Below are positions 14,509-21,054 of a DNA stretch of 25,466 nucleotides, piece by piece (positions within the stretch are counted from its first letter, which is position 1; each line of letters starts with the position of its first letter). A program made the position numbers and the translations under genes. The DNA lies in IMG/VR virus record IMGVR_UViG_3300017987_001800, positions 1 to 25,466 of that record; one strand, given 5' to 3'. The notes under the pieces were generated by a model. The model made no database searches. It worked only from the letters and a program-made list of their open reading frames with translations, and was not told the DNA's origin. Source of the DNA: a virus.

Positions 14509-14543
14509 CCCCCCTCGGCCGGTGCGCCAACGGCCGAGGGGGG
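14509..14543 (+). terminator. Perfect 13-bp hairpin after the capsid gene, U-less
   Basis: CCCCCCTCGGCCG at 14509-14521 pairs perfectly with CGGCCGAGGGGGG at 14531-14543 across a nine-base loop. The next bases (TGTGAGG) contain no T-run, so it is not a classical intrinsic terminator. It may act as a U-less terminator or as a 3' block to exonucleases on the capsid transcript. Nothing else is seen between the capsid stop and about 14550. Confidence 0.6.
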
Positions 14544-14614
14544 TGTGAGGATTAAGGAAAATGGGCTGAGGCGGGAAGAAAAAAGCTGCGCGTGAAGCAG
14601 CAAAGAAGGTGGAT

Positions 14615-14851
14615 ATGGAAGCGATGCAAATGGTGTCGCTGGATATCCCAGAAACCGTAAGTTTACCGATTCGGTTTCCGAAGGCGCTCAACGGCAAAGA
14701 CTTGGTGGTGGTTCCAGAGGGCGGTGGCGCGGTCCGGGGAGTCATTACAGCAAGGGGCAGAGATGCCAAAGTTGCCTGGGCAGTCAAGAGGAAGCTGATG
14801 GAGAATTATCCGAATATCTTTACGGTGAAGGACAATGGCGCAACTACTTAG
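14615..14851 (+). CDS. Hypothetical small protein (78 aa), upstream in-frame TGA
   Basis: AAGAAGG at 14603-14609 supports ATG 14615, with GTG 14609 as an alternative. The product is beta-rich (VSLPIRFPKALNGKDLVVVP), with a short basic helix before the C-terminus. The frame continues upstream to ATG 14561 except for a TGA at 14567-14569. The intervening codons encode GGKKKAAREAAKKVD, which looks like real protein, so the gene may have been N-terminally shortened by a nonsense change. The function is unknown; it sits between the capsid and connector genes. Confidence 0.65.
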   Translation: MEAMQMVSLDIPETVSLPIRFPKALNGKDLVVVPEGGGAVRGVITARGRDAKVAWAVKRKLMENYPNIFTVKDNGATT

Positions 14852-15188
14852 TGTATTACTTTTAGCGGTCCCATCCACGTACCTGCTGGTAATGTTTCTG
14901 GTGTACACCGATGGCCCGTTTGATGTCTTTTACAGAGCCAGACTGCTCGCGGGATTAGAGGAAGTTATTGATGCCAACGGGGACTTCTACACAGATTGCG
15001 ACGATGAAACGCCATTCTTTGGCAAAGTCCTCTGTTGCCATCGCTGCACAACCCCTTACGCGGCTCTGGCAATACTTGTTTTAATGATGGTGACAGGGGT
15101 GGCCGTTGCGCCGCTCCTGCACCTACCTGTATACTGGTTAGCCGTTAGCGGCTTTACCTTGTACGCTCTGGAGCATACGGATGTGTAA
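14835..15188 (+). CDS. Two-span membrane protein, DUF1360-like
   Basis: The ATG at 14835 overlaps the previous gene by 17 bases, with GAAGG just upstream. Residues 4-24 and about 76-94 are hydrophobic, with a third weaker span near 97-111. Between them lie TDGPFDVFYRAR and then C67-C68-H-R-C71, resembling the phage membrane family DUF1360 with its CXXC before a transmembrane helix. That family has no firmly established function and often sits in structural gene clusters. The product would lie in the host inner membrane. Confidence 0.65.
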   Translation: MAQLLSVLLLAVPSTYLLVMFLVYTDGPFDVFYRARLLAGLEEVIDANGDFYTDCDDETPFFGKVLCCHRCTTPYAALAILVLMMVTGVAVAPLLHLPVYWLAVSGFTLYALEHTDV

Positions 15189-16290
15189 TAGCTGCGTTTC
15201 GTTTGACGAATCGCTCCGAATACTGAATATCCAGAACATATCCGGCTCCTACGGACTCCGCGTCCCCGGCGCTCAGTGTCTCCTGTACTGGGAGTCGTAC
15301 CAGCGACAGGCATGGTTCCGGGCGCTGGCCGAGGCGCAGGATATTATTCAGCGCGAGCTGGGTCACTTCCTGTGTCCAACAGAAATTTGCGACGAGATTC
15401 ACTTCGTCGATGAAAACATCATTCTGGACCAGAAGCCCGTATTGTCCCTCGGCGAATACGTTTACTCGGACTGGACCGAAGCAGCCCTCACAGGCTCCGA
15501 TCCGGTCAAAACCGAGTTGTGTATCCTGGATACCGATCTCCCGGCCGACTTCAATGTCGCCGATATCGAATTCAAGTACCCCGCCACCATCGACGAGGTG
15601 TACGATTACGATCAGTGTCTCCAGAATCCTAACGCGATTTACAAGGCTGACTGTGACGGTAGCGGGAATCCCGGCTGGCATTTTACGTGGAAGCAGTATC
15701 AACTGATTCCGCCGGAGACAGATACGCTGGAAGTCGAGGATGCCGCCGCAGAGTTTATCCAGAGTGTACAATGGCGCACGAGAAGCATTGACACAGCGAC
15801 GGCCGTCCAGCCGATTGCGCTGGACACCGATTGTGCATCACCCAACTTAACGGCCGTGTTGATTGACGGTCTGCGCGGTGTAATCGAGGTGGATGCCGAA
15901 GGCGACTGCGCCGCTTATGTGAACATATCGCAGCGACTCAAATTCAACTACATCACAACATTCGATTGCGAAACGGGGTCGATGCCATACGCGCTCCGCA
16001 AGGCGGTTGTCTTGCTGGGCCTGCACATGGTAGGTGATACACCGGCAAAGCCGTGTGAGTGCGACAACGATTTTATCGACGGCTGGCTCAAGATGGACGA
16101 GACAGCCGCCAACGAATTTGCCCACAAGATCCGCTACGGGGCCACAAAGGCGGCCATGCAGGCTCAGCGGATTGTAGACAATTATATGAAACGGCCCAAA
16201 GTCAACGCGCCGCTACAGGGCGCTGGTGCGTTGCTGAGAAAGCATCAGTTCGACGGTAAAAAGACGAAGATGCTCAGGAGATTCCGATAA
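15181..16290 (+). CDS. Cysteine-rich head-tail connector candidate (369 aa)
   Basis: GGAG at 15170-15173 lies seven bases before ATG 15181, which overlaps the membrane gene by eight bases. The N-terminal part has a helical segment RQAWFRALAEAQDIIQREL, and the C-terminal 120 residues are helical and basic (EFAHKIRYGATKAAMQAQRI). A beta-rich region separates them. Connector proteins that bind the portal often have such helical ends, and the position after the capsid supports this. Thirteen cysteines are present, including MCNSC at the N-terminus and C292/C294. The connector call is from context only. Confidence 0.55.
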   Translation: MCNSCVSFDESLRILNIQNISGSYGLRVPGAQCLLYWESYQRQAWFRALAEAQDIIQRELGHFLCPTEICDEIHFVDENIILDQKPVLSLGEYVYSDWTEAALTGSDPVKTELCILDTDLPADFNVADIEFKYPATIDEVYDYDQCLQNPNAIYKADCDGSGNPGWHFTWKQYQLIPPETDTLEVEDAAAEFIQSVQWRTRSIDTATAVQPIALDTDCASPNLTAVLIDGLRGVIEVDAEGDCAAYVNISQRLKFNYITTFDCETGSMPYALRKAVVLLGLHMVGDTPAKPCECDNDFIDGWLKMDETAANEFAHKIRYGATKAAMQAQRIVDNYMKRPKVNAPLQGAGALLRKHQFDGKKTKMLRRFR

Positions 16291-17591
16291 TGGCTGGTGT
16301 AGTCAGGGTAGAACTTGTGCGGAGAACGGCTCTAGGTGAACTCGTTCCGGTTGGCAACGAGTTTGTTTTAGGTAGCGAGATTGGCGTATCCGTACTTTCC
16401 GAAGGGCAGATTGACGCTTTTGGAAGGCAGCGCGTTAGTGCGCCTGAAACCATATTTGACAGCAAGCAATTATTCGATAATTCGCCGCTGCTTTGGGACG
16501 ATCAAGAGGTGAGCGGTGGCGGAACGGGGACTACATATACCCAGAATCGCGCATCCACGTCCATATCCGTTGGCGACACGACTGCCGGAAAGCGTATCCG
16601 ACAATCGTTCCGCAGCTTCAACTACGAACCCGGCAAAAGCCAGTTGATCTTCATGACCTTTACAGGAATGGGCGGGGCGGCCGGGATCGTCAAGGAAGTC
16701 GGCCTCGGCAACGACGGTAACGGTGTGTTTTTTGTGAACGACGAGGGGACGCTGAAGATGCGCATTAGGTCGAGTGTCGGCGGCGTTGCGACGAATACGG
16801 ATGTAGAGCAGTCCGCGTGGAGCGATCCGCTTGACGGGACTGGAGACAGTGGGTTTACGATTGACCCGTCCAAGTCGAACATTCTGTTTATCGACCTAGA
16901 GTGGCTCGGTGTGGGCCGTGTGAGAACTGGGTTTGTTATCGACGGGTTGATTGTGCCCGTTCATGCTTTTAACAACGCCAATAACCTCGACTCTGTTTAT
17001 ATGTCCACACCAAACTTACCGCTGCGCTACAGCATTGAGAACGACGGAACCGGGGCGGCCGATTCGCTTGAGCATATTTGTTCGAGCGTAATATCGGAAG
17101 GCGGGACGCAGAGCGTTGGTAAAACCGCCTACCTACCCAGCGATGGAGAGGTCAACGCGAATACTGAAGCGGTGATTTACGCATTGAAGGGGGTCAGATT
17201 AAAGACTGGCGGTGTCGGGGCGACCGTGCGCGTGGAAAGCGTTTCGGTGCAAGCGACTACAAACGATCCGTTTGAGTGGCTACTTATTCTTAACCCAACC
17301 GTAGCCGGTTCTCCATCGTGGGCCGATGTATCAAATTTCGCTATACAAGAGGGATCCCCGGACACGACCGGAAGCCCGTCAGCGACAACGGTCACTGGCG
17401 GTACAATCATCAGTGGCGGCCTCGGCAGCGGGGATGGTGGCGGCGGTATTTCTGATATTCAAGCCATTTCCGACACCGTTTCGCTCGGCGCGGACATTGC
17501 CGGGAGTGTTGACGAGTTGTGGCTCTGCGTGACTCCACACAGCGCCAATCTCGACATACGGGGCGCATTAAAGATCAGGGAGTTGGCCTAA
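16290..17591 (+). CDS. Phage surface/fibre-like structural protein (433 aa)
   Basis: The ATG at 16290 shares its A with the preceding TAA. Residues about 44-140 contain a recognisable phage structural segment: FGRQRVSAPETIFDSKQLFD, then a glycine/serine/threonine stretch, then FRSFNYEPGKSQLIFMTFTG. I associate this with surface or head-fibre/decoration proteins in many phages. The remainder is beta-rich, with a Gly/Ser-rich segment at about 370-390 (SGGLGSGDGGGGIS). It contains few charged helices and no membrane span. It probably lies on the virion exterior near the neck, but attachment site and binding partner are unknown. Confidence 0.6.
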   Translation: MAGVVRVELVRRTALGELVPVGNEFVLGSEIGVSVLSEGQIDAFGRQRVSAPETIFDSKQLFDNSPLLWDDQEVSGGGTGTTYTQNRASTSISVGDTTAGKRIRQSFRSFNYEPGKSQLIFMTFTGMGGAAGIVKEVGLGNDGNGVFFVNDEGTLKMRIRSSVGGVATNTDVEQSAWSDPLDGTGDSGFTIDPSKSNILFIDLEWLGVGRVRTGFVIDGLIVPVHAFNNANNLDSVYMSTPNLPLRYSIENDGTGAADSLEHICSSVISEGGTQSVGKTAYLPSDGEVNANTEAVIYALKGVRLKTGGVGATVRVESVSVQATTNDPFEWLLILNPTVAGSPSWADVSNFAIQEGSPDTTGSPSATTVTGGTIISGGLGSGDGGGGISDIQAISDTVSLGADIAGSVDELWLCVTPHSANLDIRGALKIRELA

Positions 17592-17911
17592 TGGCTAAAA
17601 AGAAAAGTTATCTGCGATCCCTGCTTGATCGATCAGCCTACCGCAAAAGCGCGGTTGGTCTGGACAATCGGTTGGGGAATCGTGTAAAATCGTTAAAGGA
17701 TATTGACAATCTCCCCGCAATCGTTGGAAGCCCCTCGATTGACGGGATAGACATTTATCAATTGGCCGCTGAGTTACGTACACTGGCACTTATACCCGAA
17801 GGCGAGTCAAAACCTGACGTGGTAGCCGAGGAAAAGGCCGAAGAAGAGCCGAAACCGAAGCGTAAACAGCCAAAGGCTAAAGTGGCCGTAGAAGATGATG
17901 GAGGCAAATAA
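17591..17911 (+). CDS. Hypothetical basic/acidic small structural protein (106 aa)
   Basis: ATG 17591 overlaps the preceding TAA, and an earlier in-frame start at 17519 would read through the previous gene. The N-terminus is basic (MAKKKSYLRSLLDRSAYRKS). The middle is a short helical region, and the C-terminus is a low-complexity acidic then lysine/proline-rich tail (EEKAEEEPKPKRKQPKAK). Such tails suit a flexible linker or assembly protein. It lies where neck or tail-completion genes are usually found. No family is recognised. Confidence 0.7.
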   Translation: MAKKKSYLRSLLDRSAYRKSAVGLDNRLGNRVKSLKDIDNLPAIVGSPSIDGIDIYQLAAELRTLALIPEGESKPDVVAEEKAEEEPKPKRKQPKAKVAVEDDGGK

Positions 17912-19410
17912 TGGCCGAAACGTTTATGAGACAAGACCGGCTCGCCCTCTGGATCCAGAAAAATCCTGGTGAGCCGCTGGAGCTTTTGGGTGTTGATGAC
18001 AACGCCGCCGGTCTGACGGGTATCAACATTCCCGTTGTGGACAATTCTCCAGTGTATAGCAAAGATCGTAACGGCAAGCCCGTTATTATCTCGGTCACGA
18101 AGTCCGCTCCTGGCGACCTGCCCGGTTTGACCGTGACTATTTATGACAAGCCGACCCTGACCTTCCTGCTGGAACTGGTTAAGCGCGGCTGCCCCGTACA
18201 GTTGCATCGGGTGTATGTGGATTGTGGTGTTCTGGACAACCCGAACATCTACACCACCGACGACATCCATGTCAACTCGGAGATCACGTCCTACAGCCCC
18301 GGCGACGGGCCAACGCTGGTATTTTCCGGTGAGTTGGTCACGGCCGCTGGTACGATGACGTTTGAGAAGGCGATTCGCTTCCTGCGGACCGGCCTGAGCG
18401 CCCTGACGAATGCGTCTGAGGCTTTGAACGACATCGCTGGCCTGAAAGATGAGGATTGTAATGAGTGTGGCAACGGCTACGCTGGCCCGGACAAAATCAT
18501 GTACGCGGCCGCCGATGCCGCTGGCGGCGCAACCGCCAAGCTGCGCTACACGGCCGATGGTGGGTCCACCTGGGCCGACACCTCTGCCGACCCGTTCGCT
18601 GCTGACGAGAATATTGACTTCGTTCAGGTTCTCCCGATTTCTCAGGACGAATTCCGGGTCGTTGTCGCTACCGGCACGACCGATGGCGCGGCGACGGCCA
18701 AGTTTGCCTATGCCGACGTGGAATACGGTGACGAGGGCACGACTGTCTGGACGACCGTGAATATCTCCGCTGGTGCGAACGGCGACGTGATCGAAGCCCT
18801 GTTGTGGGCAGAATTCTCCCGAGGCTACGTTGCTTCCGCAGGTGATATCTTCCTGTCGGACGACGGGTTCAACTCGGACCCCGGAACAGCCATCTACACG
18901 GGCGCGACTGCTATGGCCGGATTCGCCAAGAGCTTTAACGGCCGTGACATCTGGGCCTACGGCGCATCCAACCTCATTCTGCGGGAGCGGGATAAGTCTG
19001 GTGTATTCGAGGCGAAGGTCGGGCCGTCCGGTGGTGGCGCCTTTACGGCAGTCGCCCAGGCTGACGACAATCTCCTGTACGCCGGTAACGGCCAGGCTCT
19101 CTACAAGAGCGTGAACCAAGCCACCAACGCTGGTGGTTGGGAAGCCCTGAAAGATTTTGGGGCAAGCCACTCTGTTGCGGAGATCCAGCTTGTTCAGGGT
19201 AACAGCCAGGTGTTTCGCGTGGTTGTCGATGACGCAACGCCGGGCAACGGCGAAGTATGGGAAACTCGTGATGGTGGCGCAACATTCACGAAGGTAACGG
19301 AGTTGACCAACACTGGCTACAACGCCGCTTACTTTAGTGAGATCGACGACAATCTCGGGGTCGTTGTCGGTGATGGGGGGTCCATCCATCTGTTGCAGCC
19401 CGTAGCCTAA
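17911..19410 (+). CDS. Tail tube protein with appended beta-propeller-like domain
   Basis: The ATG at 17911 overlaps the previous TAA. Residues 1-180 look like a tail tube monomer (WIQKNPGEPLELLGVDDNAA, then beta-rich segments), and the gene precedes chaperone and tape measure genes as expected. After a short CNECGNG linker (183-189), residues 198-499 contain Asp-box-like turns: TADGGSTW at 214-221, LSDDGFNSDPG near 315-325 and TRDGGATF at 452-459. These motifs mark BNR-type beta-propeller repeats. The full length (499) is more than twice that of most tube proteins. The propeller would project from the tail surface and may bind glycans or other ligands. The tube call is from position. Confidence 0.68.
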   Translation: MAETFMRQDRLALWIQKNPGEPLELLGVDDNAAGLTGINIPVVDNSPVYSKDRNGKPVIISVTKSAPGDLPGLTVTIYDKPTLTFLLELVKRGCPVQLHRVYVDCGVLDNPNIYTTDDIHVNSEITSYSPGDGPTLVFSGELVTAAGTMTFEKAIRFLRTGLSALTNASEALNDIAGLKDEDCNECGNGYAGPDKIMYAAADAAGGATAKLRYTADGGSTWADTSADPFAADENIDFVQVLPISQDEFRVVVATGTTDGAATAKFAYADVEYGDEGTTVWTTVNISAGANGDVIEALLWAEFSRGYVASAGDIFLSDDGFNSDPGTAIYTGATAMAGFAKSFNGRDIWAYGASNLILRERDKSGVFEAKVGPSGGGAFTAVAQADDNLLYAGNGQALYKSVNQATNAGGWEALKDFGASHSVAEIQLVQGNSQVFRVVVDDATPGNGEVWETRDGGATFTKVTELTNTGYNAAYFSEIDDNLGVVVGDGGSIHLLQPVA

Positions 19411-19421
19411 TCGGGGTTAAT

Positions 19422-20120
19422 ATGATAATAACTATCACCACAGAAGCCGGTGATAGTATAGAGATTCGTCGGATGGGGCTGTTTGAGATCAATGAGGTCA
19501 AGCAGCCCCATCTTCGTCCATTTACCTATACTATTACCAGTGTGACCGGCAAAGAGTTTGAAATCGAGTACGATCCTAGCCGATACGAGGATCCGCCGGG
19601 TCGCCCGGATTGCGACAAGGACTCCGCCACAAAGGGGGACAACTGTTGGCACGAATGGCGCGAGTATGACTTGTTCCGTGCGGCAATGGCGCATCAGTCC
19701 AGGCGGTTTGCCGATCTGATTGATTACAAGCGAAGCGTGGCCGACTACGTGTTGCGGAATTGCATCGTAAACCAAGACGACATCCACAAGATTGTCACAA
19801 TGGCAGATTGGGAAGCGGTGTCAAAAGCCGCGCTTGTCGGACAGGTGGGGCACGACATGATTGTCCAGGTTTTACGCGAGGACTTCGGCGCAAGCTGGGG
19901 TGGCATGGAAGTGTTTGACGCTTTGGAAAAGCATCTCGAAGGTGGTCATGGCGAATTCAAGGCCATTGCCGTATGGGAAACGGAGATGATGATCGAACAC
20001 AATATGACAGAATCAGAGTATATCACACTCGATCCTCGGGAGCGGGCGCGGAAGATTGTCGCCCACAAATTGCCGAAATGGATCGAGTCGCTCGATATGA
20101 ATCTGGCGAGTAAGAGTTAG
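19422..20120 (+). CDS. Probable tail assembly chaperone (232 aa)
   Basis: The ATG at 19422 follows GGGG at 19412-19415. The first 60 residues are beta-rich, and the remainder is helical with WHEWREYDLFRAAMAHQSRR and TESEYITLDPRERARKIVAH. That C-terminal pattern resembles phage proteins lying between tail tube and tape measure genes, where the chaperone that coats the tape measure is encoded. No programmed -1 frameshift into the next gene is possible near the end, because TAA 20111-20113 blocks that frame. The first 120 nt hold nested inverted repeats, described separately. Confidence 0.6.
   Translation: MIITITTEAGDSIEIRRMGLFEINEVKQPHLRPFTYTITSVTGKEFEIEYDPSRYEDPPGRPDCDKDSATKGDNCWHEWREYDLFRAAMAHQSRRFADLIDYKRSVADYVLRNCIVNQDDIHKIVTMADWEAVSKAALVGQVGHDMIVQVLREDFGASWGGMEVFDALEKHLEGGHGEFKAIAVWETEMMIEHNMTESEYITLDPRERARKIVAHKLPKWIESLDMNLASKS
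19431..19538 (+). promoter_or_regulatory. Nested and competing RNA stems at the start of the chaperone gene
   Basis: Three complementary sets occur. ACTATCACC (19431-19439) pairs perfectly with GGTGATAGT (19449-19457). GGTGATAGTATA (19449-19460) also pairs with TATACTATTACC (19527-19538), 12 bp with one G-U. Inside the latter, 19472-19486 pairs with 19498-19512 (15 bp with one G-U, 11-base loop). The first and outer stems share a strand and are mutually exclusive. Confidence 0.6.
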
Positions 20121-20128
20121 GGGGAAAA

Positions 20129-20674
20129 ATGGCCGACGTATCCGGGGGAATCAGATTAAAGAAAAAGCCGCATTTCCGGGCGTGGTTTGCAAACAATCGG
20201 CGTTCGCCAATGCGGAAATTAAACACGGCTTTCACCAAGTCGCTTATGTCTGGTCTGAAAAAGCGCCAGACGTATGTGAGTAAATTCAAGAATCCCCCCG
20301 CCTTTTCGGCGAAAGCGGAAGGTACATTTTGGCAGGGGAAGTTTCGCTACGCAATTGAGCGCGACGACGAACCGGCAGAATCCGCCCACCTCTCTGCGTG
20401 GGAGCTTGTCAATATGGCGCGTGTACAAAAAGCGATATTCAGCCCTAACTTTGTTGCCAAGACAAACCGCGACAATCTACGGACGGTCAGGGGGCAGGGC
20501 AAGATGATTGGGGTCAACAACAAAGCGGCCAGAATCATCACGCCGCGCTACCAGATACCTCGTCTTAATCGGATCATCCTGCGCGACATCAAGAAGCACG
20601 TTAAGGGCGCCGGTGTCACAATGAGTGTGCAATTCGACCCATTTGAGCAGTACAAGTCTCCGGGGGACGGGTGA
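20129..20674 (+). CDS. Hypothetical basic tail-region protein (181 aa)
   Basis: GGGGGAAAA lies directly before the ATG. The N-terminal third is very basic (RLKKKPHFRAWFANNRRSPM). The middle has a WQGKFRYAIERDDEP segment and helices, and the C-terminus is again basic (RIILRDIKKHVKGAGV). There are no cysteines or membrane spans. Its position between the chaperone and tape measure suggests a tail completion or minor tail role, but no family is recognised. Its stop overlaps the next ATG by one base. Confidence 0.7.
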   Translation: MADVSGGIRLKKKPHFRAWFANNRRSPMRKLNTAFTKSLMSGLKKRQTYVSKFKNPPAFSAKAEGTFWQGKFRYAIERDDEPAESAHLSAWELVNMARVQKAIFSPNFVAKTNRDNLRTVRGQGKMIGVNNKAARIITPRYQIPRLNRIILRDIKKHVKGAGVTMSVQFDPFEQYKSPGDG

Positions 20675-21054
20675 TGGGAACGGGTGACAATATCCGGGAG
20701 AAGGCTTCTGAGTTTGCTCGATCTCCTGAGTTTGCGATGTATATATCAGCGGCAGTTTCCCGGGCCGACAAGGCGTGCTGGGGCTATACAGACGGGACGC
20801 TTCCCATGCTGATGGGGCAACTGGCCGTGATGATGAATTCCCCCACCTACTCCGCCTTGCTGGCGCTTAATGCGGTGGATATCTATCAAGACTTGCGCGG
20901 GATGATTGAGAGCGCGAGAGAAAACGCTTCGGACTTGAGTCCAGAGCAAATGGCTGATAAACTAGGCATGATGCAGCTATTAACCGGGTGGCTGCAAAGT
21001 ATCGAAGTAATGGCGCAAGAAGCAGCGGAGTTTGACGATGGGAACCCAAACTAA
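20674..21054 (+). CDS. Hypothetical helical protein before the tape measure (126 aa)
   Basis: ATG 20674 overlaps the preceding TGA, with GGGGGA about six bases upstream. The product is mainly helical and methionine-rich (GTLPMLMGQLAVMMN), with an acidic C-terminus, and has one cysteine. It overlaps the tape measure start by 17 bases in another frame, so the two are translated together. The second tail-chaperone gene usually occupies this position, but no slippery sequence joining it to its neighbour was found. The function is uncertain. Confidence 0.65.
   Translation: MGTGDNIREKASEFARSPEFAMYISAAVSRADKACWGYTDGTLPMLMGQLAVMMNSPTYSALLALNAVDIYQDLRGMIESARENASDLSPEQMADKLGMMQLLTGWLQSIEVMAQEAAEFDDGNPN

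Noticed and set aside
17758-19389. A 543-codon open frame on the minus strand opposite the tail tube gene
   Set aside because: It lies antisense to a gene with clear tail context, has no ribosome binding site or recognisable motif, and is best explained by codon bias of the plus-strand gene.
20100-20135. Possible -1 frameshift near GGGGGAAAAA joining the chaperone gene to the next ORF, as in many tail chaperones
   Set aside because: The G/A run lies after the chaperone TAG, and the -1 frame has a TAA at 20111-20113, so a slip upstream of it would terminate. The next ORF has its own ATG.
20655-20680. Possible -1 slip joining the genes at 20129 and 20674 at CCGGGGGAC
   Set aside because: The bases do not form a proper X-XXY-YYZ heptamer in the zero frame, and the downstream gene has a normal ATG with a ribosome binding site.
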